Source: Methylobacterium gossipiicola (GTDB taxonomy: Bacteria > Pseudomonadota > Alphaproteobacteria > Rhizobiales > Beijerinckiaceae). From it: DNA of 64,000 bases. A program made the position numbers and the translations under genes. The stretch spans positions 183,150 through 247,149 of the forward strand of contig NZ_FOPM01000004.1 of the NCBI RefSeq assembly GCF_900113485.1, written 5' to 3'. The notes under the pieces are model-generated. The model ran no database searches, was not told the DNA's origin, and saw nothing but the letters and a program-made list of their open reading frames with translations. This document shows positions 19,701 to 26,864 of the stretch, piece by piece; position 1 is the first letter of the stretch, and every line of letters starts with the position of its first letter.

Positions 19701-20344
19701 TCGGCGCCGGCTTCCAGCTGGCGAGCCACGACCTCGACATCCGCGGCGCCGGCAACCTGCTCGGCGATGCGCAATCCGGCCACATCAAGGAGGTCGGCTA
19801 CGAACTCTACCAGCAGATGCTGGAAGACGCCGTGACGGCCTTGAAGGCCGGCATCGAGGAGCCCGTGGAGGAGGCGTGGTCCCCCACCATCGCGCTGGGT
19901 GCCCCGGTGACGATCCCCGAGCATTACGTCGAGGATCTCACCGTGCGCCTCGGTCTCTATCGCCGGCTCTCGACCCTCGAGAACGATGCCGAGATGGAGA
20001 GCTTCGGGGCCGAGCTCATCGACCGGTTCGGGCCGCTGCCGCCGGAGGTGGAGCAGCTCCTCAAGATCGTCACCATCAAGATCCTGTGCCGCGACTGCAA
20101 CGTCGAGAAGGTCGAGGCCGGCCCGAAGGGCGTGGTGATCCATTTCCGCGATCGGTCGTTCGCCAATCCGCAGGGGCTGGTGTCCTTCGTCGCCGGTCAG
20201 GCCTCCTTCGCCAAGGTGCGCCCGGACATGAGCATCGTGTTCATCCGCGAGCTCGATTCCATCCCCGAGCGCCTGCAGATCACCACTGCGATCCTGCGGG
20301 AACTCTCGAAGATCGCCCGCGCCAAGAAGGCCAAGGCGGCCTGA
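16745..20344 (+). CDS. mfd: Transcription-repair coupling factor
   Basis: Mfd displaces stalled RNA polymerase and recruits UvrA to lesions. The 1199-residue protein has the UvrB-like N-terminal domains (including TGTVRDTGEYAVRGGILDL), the RNA polymerase interacting domain (LQPGDLVVHADHGIGRFVG at about 522-540), and the translocase core with Walker A GDVGFGKTE (about 675), DEEQHFGV (about 775) and GRVGRAKARAYA. A C-terminal TRCF domain follows. All parts appear intact and the length is typical. The start ATG at 16745 is followed by an alanine/proline-rich leader, so a slightly later start cannot be excluded. Confidence 0.97.
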   Translation: MAKPQPKAPAPAAKTPVARFALPKSGPLARALEALKRGESPTLANVPEGFDAVVVADLARALSRGFEGPAVLVHVARDSGRAAAFASALKFVAPEIEAMTVPAWDCQPYDRVSPNSALAAQRMTALSRLARSRSSEEQPRILCTTVNALIQRVPPREKIAVETFSAAIGNVVPMDGVTAWVEANGFLRTGTVRDTGEYAVRGGILDLSPPGLPNPIRLDFFGDTLESIRAFDPETQRTIGQLRSLDLVPMSEVQLTTETIRRFRQGYIASFGAATRDDRLYETISEGRRYAGLEHWMPLFYDHLDTLFDYVAGVPMVFDAQVDEAAGERLTLIRDYYDARAEAMKTPSPGVAPYKPLKPSALYLTPNEWRDRVAGAAVARLSPFSVPESPERLTIDCEARAGRSFAPERADESASVFDAAVAHVKDLQASGHHVILGSWSDGSRDRLCSVLGDHGLKKPIAINTLPAVNALKRGSDVAIAVWGLESGFVVDKLAVISEGDILGDRLVRQKRKAKRPQDIILEVQALQPGDLVVHADHGIGRFVGLKTVTAAGAPHDCLEIQYAGGLLLLPVENIELLTRYGSEDAEVALDRLGGGAWQARKAKMKKRILEMAGQLIKVAAERFVRQAPRLAAPEGLYGEFAARFAFNETEDQANAIDAVLTDLNAGRPMDRLVCGDVGFGKTEVALRAAFAGAMGGKQVAVVVPTTLLARQHFRTFAERFKGLPVNVAQLSRFVPAAEMKQNRAGIAAGTVDIVVGTHALLAKNITFKDLGLIIVDEEQHFGVAHKERLKALQADVHVLTLSATPIPRTLQLAMTGVRELSIIATPPVDRLAVRSSVTPFDPLLIREALLRERYRGGQSFYVVPRIEDLADVKRFLDTEMPEIKVAVAHGQMAAGQLEDVMTAFYEGKFDVLLSTTIVESGLDIPTANTLIVHRADMFGLAQLYQLRGRVGRAKARAYALFTTPANRTLTVQAEKRLGVLQTLDTLGAGFQLASHDLDIRGAGNLLGDAQSGHIKEVGYELYQQMLEDAVTALKAGIEEPVEEAWSPTIALGAPVTIPEHYVEDLTVRLGLYRRLSTLENDAEMESFGAELIDRFGPLPPEVEQLLKIVTIKILCRDCNVEKVEAGPKGVVIHFRDRSFANPQGLVSFVAGQASFAKVRPDMSIVFIRELDSIPERLQITTAILRELSKIARAKKAKAA

Positions 20345-20376
20345 GCCGGACAACCCGAGAATGGAACCCTGGATAC

Positions 20377-20402
20377 GAAAAGGGCGCGCCCGCGAGCGCG
20401 CC
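20377..20402 (-). terminator. Intrinsic terminator after the 6S RNA candidate
   Basis: On the minus strand GGGCGCGC and GCGCGCCC pair around a six-base loop and are followed directly by TTTT (20380-20377). The orientation serves the minus strand, supporting a transcript ending here. On the plus strand no T-run follows, so it is not an mfd terminator. Confidence 0.7.
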
Positions 20403-20412
20403 CATCGGGCTC

Positions 20413-20557
20413 GATTTCCTGAGACACCGCCGCGTGTTACGGCCAGGGGCATCGACGGTTCTTCAACCCGCCCGGTGCGATGAAGCCGCCGGAAAGGTGC
20501 GTGCGCGTTTGCCATGATCCTCGGATCACGAAAACGCCCGATCGCCTTGAGAAATTA
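20413..20557 (-). ncRNA. ssrS: 6S RNA candidate (SsrS)
   Basis: 6S RNA binds the RNA polymerase-sigma70 holoenzyme as a promoter mimic. On the minus strand the 3' part reads GGGTTGAAG, then CCCCTGGCCGTAACACGCGG and CGGTGTCTCAGGAAATC. This closely parallels the 3' arm of E. coli 6S (GGGTTCAAG ... GCGGCGGCATCTC). The 5' end AATTTCTCAAGGCGATCGGG can pair with it: AUUUC with GAAAU, then AGGC with GUCU-type pairs across a small internal loop. Length of about 145 bases fits alphaproteobacterial 6S RNAs. An intrinsic terminator follows. The ends are estimates and no covariance model was run. Confidence 0.72.
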
Positions 20558-20598
20558 CCTTTTTCGCGGAACCGGCCTCCGCTTGGGCGAACGATGTC

Positions 20599-20940
20599 CT
20601 ACAGATCGGGCTCGTTGAGAACGTAGGGGCCGATCTCGCTCTGCAGATCGATGCGCGTTCCGACGCGGCCGGCCATCACGTGGTCGACGACGATGACGGG
20701 AATCCCGGCGGACCGCATCTGGTCGCACAGGCGCTCGGACAACATGGCGTAGGCGGGATCGCGAGACGAGGCTTGGAGCAGGACGGCGGCGGGGCGGGCA
20801 ATGACGGCCAGCACATCCGGAGCGGCCTCGAGGGAGGCCGTGACACTGGCATAACCGAGTTCGGCGAGCTCTGCGGCCAGCGAACGGTCGACGGCGCGGT
20901 GGCCATCATCGACAACGAGAATCTGTTGCAGCGCACCCAT
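20599..20940 (-). CDS. Degenerate response-regulator receiver-like protein
   Basis: The 113-residue product starts MGALQQILVVDDGHRAVDRS, the first strand and acidic pair of a CheY-like receiver. It continues ELAELGYASVTASLEAAPDV and ends with IPVIVVDHV. Where the phospho-accepting aspartate should lie at the end of strand 3, the sequence reads AAVLLQAS with no aspartate, so it is probably a pseudo-receiver. The conserved T/S and K positions are also unclear. The ATG at 20940 is chosen; the frame extends to 21000 without a good ribosome site. It lies 42 bases upstream of the 6S RNA candidate. Confidence 0.55.
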   Translation of the reverse strand: MGALQQILVVDDGHRAVDRSLAAELAELGYASVTASLEAAPDVLAVIARPAAVLLQASSRDPAYAMLSERLCDQMRSAGIPVIVVDHVMAGRVGTRIDLQSEIGPYVLNEPDL

Positions 20941-21231
20941 GAGCGTCAGCGGTAATCCATCCCTCGTCCCTTGGGAAGGGACCCGTGTGACAACACACAC
21001 GCGCGGATTTGGTTCGCCGACGCGAAATTAGGATTTTTTTAATAAATACCCCCTGCTTCGGCGATCCAACCGATCCTCGTCGCTGATGCAGTCTATCAAA
21101 AAACGAAGCCAAACCACTCAGGAAGCGACAGTTTCAAAATTCCGGGATGATTCGATAACGACGCTGCGAACGAATGTTGAATTTGTGACGATCATCGGCC
21201 GCTCCGAGACCGATCGGGCCACCGCGCGGGG
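20941..21231. other. AT-richer intergenic region
   Basis: This 291-base gap between the pseudo-receiver gene and the ligase-like gene is much richer in A/T than its surroundings, including a T7 run and AATAAATA at 21030-21047. No convincing ORF or RNA was recognised. It probably contains the promoter of the minus-strand pseudo-receiver gene; no clear -35/-10 pair could be assigned. Confidence 0.4.
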
Positions 21232-22677
21232 TCAGGCGCGGACGACCTCCGTGGCGCGGTCGCCCTCGACGAGGCTGCGGAAAGGCGAGGACAGCCATTC
21301 GTCGGAAAACTCCGGCTGCGGAATGCCGCGTTGCAGTGCGCCGGCGTGACAGGCGCGGCCGCGAAAGGCGAGGGCGCCTTCGGGATCCCGGCGCAGGTTC
21401 ATGAGGGTCGAGAGGGGGTTGACCCGCTCGGGCGCCGCCAGGGCGAGGGCGACGTCGCCGTCGGGCCGCGCCCCCGTGAGAAGGGCCGTCTCCTCGAAGG
21501 CGATCACGTCGATCACCGTGGCGCCCTCTGCGCGCGATGGCAGACGGTGCGGCGGCAGGCGCGACGGGGCGCGGTGAGCCAGGACGATGCTCGCCAGGGT
21601 CGCGGGCAGGCGGCTGGCGGCGAGGTTGGCTTCCAAGGCCGCCGGCACCACGAGATGGGTCGTCACCGGTCGCGCCAGGGCTTCGGCGAACCGAACGGCG
21701 TCGAAGACCGGCAGGGGCTCGAAGGCCACGCCCGCCATGAGGGCGGCGCCGAGGCCCGTGACGAGGCCGCGCAGGTCGCTGCCGGGCAGGAGCGTGAGCA
21801 GGCGGTCGCCGGGCGACATCCGAGCGGAGACGCAATGGGCGGCGATGGCCGCCGCGAGGGCCTCGGAGGAGCGGTGCATCGGCCGGGCGGGATCGCCGCC
21901 CGCGAAGGTGACGACGCCCCCCGGTCCCGGGGCGGGATTGCGTCGGCGCTGCTCGACCACCATGGCGTCGAGCTTGATCACCCCGTCCGGCACGCCCGGT
22001 CCGAAGGCTCCGAGGTAGCGCAGGCCGAAATAGCGCGCGGCGACCCGGCACATCCGCTCGGCCGGACGGGCTTGGCCGAAGCGGGATTGGGTCAGGACGG
22101 CGCTGATGCCGGCGGCTTGGACGGCGGTGACGAGGTCATCCTCGTTGAAGAGGGCGGGCAGCAGGACCGGGATATGCCCGGCCGCCTCCACGGCGAGGAA
22201 GGCGAGGGCGCCCTCGACACCGTCCTGGGCGGCGAGTCCGATCCGGCTCTCCGCCGGCAGGCGCCAGCCGTGCAGGCCGTCGGCGAGGCGGGCCACGATC
22301 TCGGCCGCCGTCCCGTAGGTCCAGACGATGGCCGGCCGGCCGCTCCATCCGGGCTTACCCAGCGGATCGACGAGGGCGATGCGGTGCGGATCGACCTGGG
22401 CCGTGGCGGCCAGAAGGGTGGACAGCCGCTGCGCCCGCAAGGGAAGGCCGGGCGCCTCGGGCGCCGGGGATCCCGTGGCCGGGCCGGCGCGGCCGACCGG
22501 GACGGAACGAGGCGAGGCCGGCGAGCGAGGCCGTGTGGCCTCGATGGCAAAGCCCGATGGGGGGGGTGAGATGGCTTGCTGCGCCGACACGTGCGCCTGT
22601 ACTCCCGCTGCCCCTCCTTCATGAAGGCTTAGGGTTAAACAGGTCTTAAACCGGGCGCGCTCCCGAACCGAAGACAC
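21232..22677 (-). CDS. AMP-dependent synthetase/ligase-like protein, degenerate
   Basis: The 481-residue product has the layout of the N-terminal domain of ANL-superfamily acyl-CoA or aryl synthetases: a linker, then ESRIGLAAQDGVEGALAFLA and AAGHIPVLLPALFNEDDL. The P-loop expected to read like TSGTTGxPK is instead VVTFAGGDPARPMHRS. The C-terminal motifs (YGxTE, GExxxRG, catalytic lysine) are not evident. It may be catalytically dead or have a divergent role. The GTG start at 22677 is uncertain because no ribosome site is visible; GTG 22590 is an alternative. It stands alone. Confidence 0.6.
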   Translation of the reverse strand: MSSVRERARFKTCLTLSLHEGGAAGVQAHVSAQQAISPPPSGFAIEATRPRSPASPRSVPVGRAGPATGSPAPEAPGLPLRAQRLSTLLAATAQVDPHRIALVDPLGKPGWSGRPAIVWTYGTAAEIVARLADGLHGWRLPAESRIGLAAQDGVEGALAFLAVEAAGHIPVLLPALFNEDDLVTAVQAAGISAVLTQSRFGQARPAERMCRVAARYFGLRYLGAFGPGVPDGVIKLDAMVVEQRRRNPAPGPGGVVTFAGGDPARPMHRSSEALAAAIAAHCVSARMSPGDRLLTLLPGSDLRGLVTGLGAALMAGVAFEPLPVFDAVRFAEALARPVTTHLVVPAALEANLAASRLPATLASIVLAHRAPSRLPPHRLPSRAEGATVIDVIAFEETALLTGARPDGDVALALAAPERVNPLSTLMNLRRDPEGALAFRGRACHAGALQRGIPQPEFSDEWLSSPFRSLVEGDRATEVVRA

Positions 22678-22873
22678 GCCGGAACGGGGCGGGTGTCATG
22701 TCTTCGCCGCATTCGGAAGGAAAGCAGGCCGCGCAATCGTTCGGGCGAGGCGGGCACGCTCCCGATGCCCCGACGCGGGGCGATGGGCCGGAATCCCGAC
22801 CGCGGGACCGCGACACAGACCTTCGCCCGCTCACGCGACGCCAAGTTCGTTGAATTTCAAGGGGTCAGACCTG

Positions 22874-23647
22874 ATGTCCTTCGCCAACCGTTCCGCGCGC
22901 CCGCTGCGCATCGCCGCGTTCCTTGCCCTGGCGGGCCTCGCTGGACCGGCCTTCGCGCAGCCCAAGGGCAAGGCGGCCCCGGCTCCTGCGGCGCCCGCTC
23001 CGGCCGCGCCCGCCGCCCCGGCGGCGGGCGGCATGGCCCAGCAGCAGAACGGCCCTCAGACGGTCAACGTGAAGTCCGAGCCGTCCCAGGCCGAGTGGAC
23101 GAAGGTCTGCGGCAAGGATCAGGCGAGCGCCACGGACGTCTGCTACACCACCCGCGACTTCGTTTCCGACCAGGGCCAGCCCGTCCTCGCGGTGGCCGTC
23201 TACGACATGAAGAACGCCCAGCAGAACGTGCGCGTGGTGCGCTACCTGCTGCCCCTCGGCCTGCTGCTGCAGCCCGGCATCCGCTTCACCGTCGACGGTC
23301 AGCAAGCGACGGCGGGCAAGTTCGCCGTCTGCTTCCCCAATGGCTGCTTCGCCGAGGCCGGCGGCGTGAGCAACGACCTCGTCAACGCGATGAAGAAGGG
23401 CACCACCCTCAACGTCAGCGTCCAGAACCAGACCCAGCGCGAAGTCACCTTCGCGGTGCCGCTCGCCGGCTTCGGCAAGGCCTTCGACGGCCCGGCCATC
23501 GACCCGAAGGTGCTGGAAGAGCAGCAGAAGAAGCTCCAGTCCGAGCTGGAGAAGCGTAGCGACGATATGCGCAAGAAGCTCGAGCAGCAGAACGCGGCCG
23601 GTGGCGCCGCCCCGGCGGCCACCCCGGCCACGCCGCCCAAGCCCTGA
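22874..23647 (+). CDS. Invasion-associated locus B (IalB) family protein
   Basis: The 257-residue exported protein has a clear signal peptide (PLRIAAFLALAGLAGPAFAQ) and then a proline/alanine-rich linker. The IalB domain shows WTKVCGK, CYTTRDF, VRYLLPLGLLLQPGIR, and paired cysteines in KFAVCFPNGCFAE. The C-terminus is a charged coiled-coil-like stretch (LEEQQKKLQSELEKRSDDMR) and an alanine/proline tail. IalB proteins are widespread in alphaproteobacteria and periplasmic; the precise role outside Bartonella is unclear. ATG 22874 follows an AAGGGG ribosome site; a TTG at 22850 is the alternative. A hairpin terminator follows. Confidence 0.88.
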   Translation: MSFANRSARPLRIAAFLALAGLAGPAFAQPKGKAAPAPAAPAPAAPAAPAAGGMAQQQNGPQTVNVKSEPSQAEWTKVCGKDQASATDVCYTTRDFVSDQGQPVLAVAVYDMKNAQQNVRVVRYLLPLGLLLQPGIRFTVDGQQATAGKFAVCFPNGCFAEAGGVSNDLVNAMKKGTTLNVSVQNQTQREVTFAVPLAGFGKAFDGPAIDPKVLEEQQKKLQSELEKRSDDMRKKLEQQNAAGGAAPAATPATPPKP

Positions 23648-23712
23648 TGACTTGACGCGGATCGCGGCGCGTCCGCGATCCGCCACGGCTCCGAAACACG
23701 GCTCCGAAACGA

Positions 23713-23745
23713 CGAAGGCCGGGCGAAGGATCGCCCGGCCTTTCG
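23713..23745. terminator. Hairpin terminator after ialB
   Basis: AAGGCCGGGCGA pairs with TCGCCCGGCCTT around AGGA. It lies 66 bases after the ialB stop and 120 bases beyond the hspQ stop on the other strand, so it could serve convergent transcription. The 3' T-run is short (TTTCG). Confidence 0.7.
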
Positions 23746-23866
23746 TGTTCCTAGTGCATCGATCCAGACGGAGGCTTCAACCGTGCTGGGAAAATTGATG
23801 CAAAAACAAAAGCCTCGTGCTCTGGCGCATGAACGAAGTGATTGCGTCACAGCACGAGAAGCGGGT

Positions 23867-24220
23867 TCAGTTCGCCGGGGAGGTGCGCAGCCGGTAGACG
23901 CCTTCCGCATCACGCTCGAACAGGTCGGCGATGCCCGTGTGGCGCAGGGCTTCGCCGGAGGTGTCGGGAACGAGGTTCTGTTCGGAGACGTAGGCGACGT
24001 ACTCGCTCTCGGCGTTCTCGGCGAACAGGTGGTAGAACGGCTGGTCCTTGCGCGGGCGCATCTCCTCGGGGATCGCCAGCCACCATTCCTCGGTGTTGTC
24101 GAACACCGGATCGACGTCGAACACGATGCCGCGGAACGGGTAGATTCGGTGCCGGACCACGGCGCCCAAGCCGAACTTCGCGGTTCTCATGGTCGTGGCG
24201 GTGGATGTCGTATCGCTCAT
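23867..24220 (-). CDS. hspQ: Heat shock protein HspQ
   Basis: HspQ is a small hemimethylated-DNA-binding-type (YccV) protein, known in enterobacteria as a Lon specificity-enhancing factor induced by heat. The 117-residue product contains AKFGLGAVVRHRIYPFRGIV, then FDVDPVFDNTEEWW, PFYHLFAENAESEYVAYVSE and QNLVPD, all typical. An internal ATG at 24190 (MRTAKFGLG) matches the start of the E. coli protein and would give 107 residues, so the first ten residues are uncertain. Confidence 0.9.
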   Translation of the reverse strand: MSDTTSTATTMRTAKFGLGAVVRHRIYPFRGIVFDVDPVFDNTEEWWLAIPEEMRPRKDQPFYHLFAENAESEYVAYVSEQNLVPDTSGEALRHTGIADLFERDAEGVYRLRTSPAN

Positions 24221-24305
24221 CCCTGCCAGATAGGCCGCGCCGATGCGCTTGTCATCGACGGTGAGGCCGCCGACGACAAGCGCCGTTCATCTCAAGCCCC
24301 GCGGC

Positions 24306-25358
24306 TCACTTCAGACCGTAGGTCTTGGCGAGCTCCGGGTCCTTCTCGGCGACGAGGCGGGCGAGGTCGACGATGACCTTGGCCTGCTTCCAGGTGGCGT
24401 CGTCCTGCATCTTGCCGTCGAGCATCACCGCACCGGTGCCGTCGGGCATCGCCTCGACGATGCGCACCGCGAAGGCGACCTCGGCCGGGTCCGGCGCGAA
24501 GACGCGCTTGGCGATGGCGACCTGATTGGGATGGAGCGTCCAGGCGCCGGCGCAGCCCATGAGGAAGGCGTTGCGGAACTGGGCCTCGCAGGCGTCGCCG
24601 TCGGAGAAGTCGCCGAACGGGCCGTAGAACGCCTTGAGGCCGTTGGCCATGCAGGCATCGACCATCTTGGCGATGGTGTAGTGCCACAGATCCTGCTGGG
24701 CGCTCGCCCGGGCGGCGCCGTCCTGCGTCGGGTCGGCGATGACGCGGTAATCGGGATGGCCGCCGCCGACGCGGGTGGTCTTCATGCCGCGCGAGGCCGC
24801 GAGATCGGCGGGGCCGAGGCTCATGCCGTGCATGCGCGGCGAGGCGGAGGCGATGGCGTCGACGTTGGCGACCCCCTCGGCCGTCTCCAGGATGGCGTGG
24901 ACGAGGATGGGCTTCTTGACCCCGTGCTTCGCCTCGAGCTGAGCGAGGAGCTGGTCGATGTAGTGGATGTCCCACGGCCCCTCGACCTTGGGCACCATCA
25001 CCACATCGAGCTTGTCGCCCACCTGCGAGACGATCTCGAACAGGTCGTCGAGAATCCAAGGGCTGTTCAGGGCGTTGATGCGGGTCCACAGGCCGGTGCC
25101 GGAGGCGGCGAAGTCGGTCGCCTGCGCCATGGCGACGAAGCCCTTGCGCGCCGCCTCCTTCTGGTCGACGGGCACCGCGTCCTCGAGGTTGCCCAGAACC
25201 ACGTCGACGGTAGCCGCGAGTTCGGGCACGCGGGCGCGGACCTTGTCGTTGTGCGGCGGCACGAAGTGAATCATCCGCTCGAGCTTGACCGGAAGCTCGC
25301 GGAACGGAGCCGGCGCGCCGGTGGCGAGGGGCTGGAAGAAGCGGCGGGGCAGTTTCAT
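24306..25358 (-). CDS. mcl: L-malyl-CoA / beta-methylmalyl-CoA lyase
   Basis: This HpcH/HpaI (CitE-like) CoA-ester lyase reversibly cleaves malyl-CoA to acetyl-CoA plus glyoxylate, or beta-methylmalyl-CoA to propionyl-CoA plus glyoxylate. The 350-residue protein resembles, from memory, the Chloroflexus aurantiacus Mcl type over its whole length: [38 protein letters not shown] (metal/CoA region), [50 protein letters not shown], and the C-terminal [20 protein letters not shown]. It may serve the serine cycle or ethylmalonyl-CoA pathway of a methylotroph. It is monocistronic; no serine-cycle neighbours are present. Confidence 0.88.
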   Translation of the reverse strand: MKLPRRFFQPLATGAPAPFRELPVKLERMIHFVPPHNDKVRARVPELAATVDVVLGNLEDAVPVDQKEAARKGFVAMAQATDFAASGTGLWTRINALNSPWILDDLFEIVSQVGDKLDVVMVPKVEGPWDIHYIDQLLAQLEAKHGVKKPILVHAILETAEGVANVDAIASASPRMHGMSLGPADLAASRGMKTTRVGGGHPDYRVIADPTQDGAARASAQQDLWHYTIAKMVDACMANGLKAFYGPFGDFSDGDACEAQFRNAFLMGCAGAWTLHPNQVAIAKRVFAPDPAEVAFAVRIVEAMPDGTGAVMLDGKMQDDATWKQAKVIVDLARLVAEKDPELAKTYGLK

Positions 25359-25464
25359 CGAGGTCTCCGGTTCCGGTTTCTCATGGCGTGGTCCCGTCCG
25401 GCGGTTAGTCCAAGACCGTCCCCGTCGTAAAGGTGGACGGACGGATCGAACCGCCGGTCGCGCC

Positions 25465-26655
25465 TCAGCGCATGAGGCTCGGCGCGCCGAGACGCGGCAC
25501 CACGCCCTCGCGCATGACGATCCGGCGCAGCGGGGCGATGGTCGTCATGGCCAGAAGCCCGAGGCCCCGCAGGACGTCGACGGGCAGAAAGCCCGTGAGA
25601 AGGCTGCGGTTGAGGGTGTCCACCGCCAGCGTCCGCAGGCGCGCGTCGCGGCTCCGCGACCGGGCAAAACCCGCCAATGCGGCCCGGGAACCCGGGTCGC
25701 GGCCATCCGCCATCGACGCCACGACGGCGTCCCGCAGGGCGGCCGCATCGCGAAGACCGAGGTTGAGGCCCTGGGCGCCGATGGGCGGGAAGAGGTGGGC
25801 CGCTTCGCCCACGAGGGCGAGGCGGGTGGCGACGGGGCTCGGCAGGGAAAGGCCGCGCATGGGCACGAGGCCGCGCGGCCCGTCGAGGCGCATGGCCCCG
25901 AGCATCGCCTGCGCTCGGGTCTCGACGGCGCGGGCCAGGGCCGCGTCGTCCTGGGCGGCCATGGTCTCGGCGCGGGCCGCATCCATGACCCAGACGAGGC
26001 TGGAGCGATGCCCGCCGGGCAGGGGCACCAGGGTGAACGGTCCTTCACGGGTGTGGAATTCCGTCGAGACGTCCCGGTGCGGCCGGGTATGGGCCAGGAT
26101 CGTCGTGAGGGCGGCCTGGGGGTAGGACCATTCGCGCGGAACCAGACCGGCGGCTTCGCGCAGCTTCGAGCGGGCACCGTCGGCCCCCACCGCGAGGCGG
26201 GCGGAGAGGCGCGTGCCGTCGCCCAGCGTCAGGTCGACGGCGTCCGCGCCGAACTCGGCCGCGCTGGCGTCGCTCTCGAACAGGGTGAGATTTGACGCGG
26301 AACGGGCCTGCACCCGCAGGCTCTCGACGAGGCGCGCGCTCTCGACGTTCCAGCCGAAGGCGTCGAGGCCGATCTCCGTGGCGACGAAGCGGGCGGGCGG
26401 CGGCCGGAACAGGCTGCCGGTGTCGTCGACGATGTGGAGTTCGGCCAGCGGGCTGGCATGGGGCGCGATGCCGTCCCAGGCGCCGAGGGCCCGCAGGAAC
26501 CGCACGGAGCCGTCGAGGAGCGCCACCGTGCGCCCGTCCGCCACGGGGGCGTGGCGGCCGACGAGGGCGGTGGGAATGCCGTCGCGGGCGAGCGCCAGGG
26601 CGGCCCCGAGGCCGGCGGCGCCGGCCCCGACCACGGCCACCGCCAAGGGTGGCAT
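25465..26655 (-). CDS. UbiH/UbiF-family FAD monooxygenase
   Basis: This flavoprotein hydroxylase likely acts in ubiquinone ring hydroxylation. The 396-residue protein begins with the dinucleotide-binding [20 protein letters not shown]. It has the middle motif [16 protein letters not shown] (DG motif) and the C-terminal FAD/ribityl motif [20 protein letters not shown], followed by [13 protein letters not shown]. All three family motifs are intact. ATG 26655 directly precedes the Rossmann strand; the frame extends to 26754 without conserved sequence. Which ubiquinone carbon it hydroxylates cannot be told from sequence alone. It is divergent from gntP. Confidence 0.85.
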   Translation of the reverse strand: MPPLAVAVVGAGAAGLGAALALARDGIPTALVGRHAPVADGRTVALLDGSVRFLRALGAWDGIAPHASPLAELHIVDDTGSLFRPPPARFVATEIGLDAFGWNVESARLVESLRVQARSASNLTLFESDASAAEFGADAVDLTLGDGTRLSARLAVGADGARSKLREAAGLVPREWSYPQAALTTILAHTRPHRDVSTEFHTREGPFTLVPLPGGHRSSLVWVMDAARAETMAAQDDAALARAVETRAQAMLGAMRLDGPRGLVPMRGLSLPSPVATRLALVGEAAHLFPPIGAQGLNLGLRDAAALRDAVVASMADGRDPGSRAALAGFARSRSRDARLRTLAVDTLNRSLLTGFLPVDVLRGLGLLAMTTIAPLRRIVMREGVVPRLGAPSLMR

Positions 26656-26864
26656 GCCGCGCGAAACACTCTGGGGCGATGGGGCCACGGGTCGTTCTCC
26701 TGCGCGAACGGGCCGACGAGACGGCGAAACGGGACAGATCGGCCGATCCGTCACGCCTTACAGAGGGAGCCGGCCGGATCGGTCAAGGGACGCGATGGTG
26801 CGGGAAAACAGCGCCGGTTAGCATCCGGGGGGCGACCCATGCCGCCTCGCGGAGGAAATCCCCC

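Noticed and set aside
20344-20402. The 20377-20402 hairpin as the mfd terminator
   Set aside because: The T-run is on the minus strand; on the plus strand the hairpin is followed by ATCGGG, so it serves the minus-strand RNA.
17378-20515. A 1045-codon minus-strand frame opposite mfd
   Set aside because: It is a mirror of the mfd reading frame with low-complexity Gly/Leu/Glu/Arg/His content and no family motif; mfd itself is complete and certain.
21086-21349. ORF of 87 codons in the AT-rich gap
   Set aside because: The codon pattern is unlike neighbours, it overlaps the ligase-like gene antisense, and it has no ribosome site.
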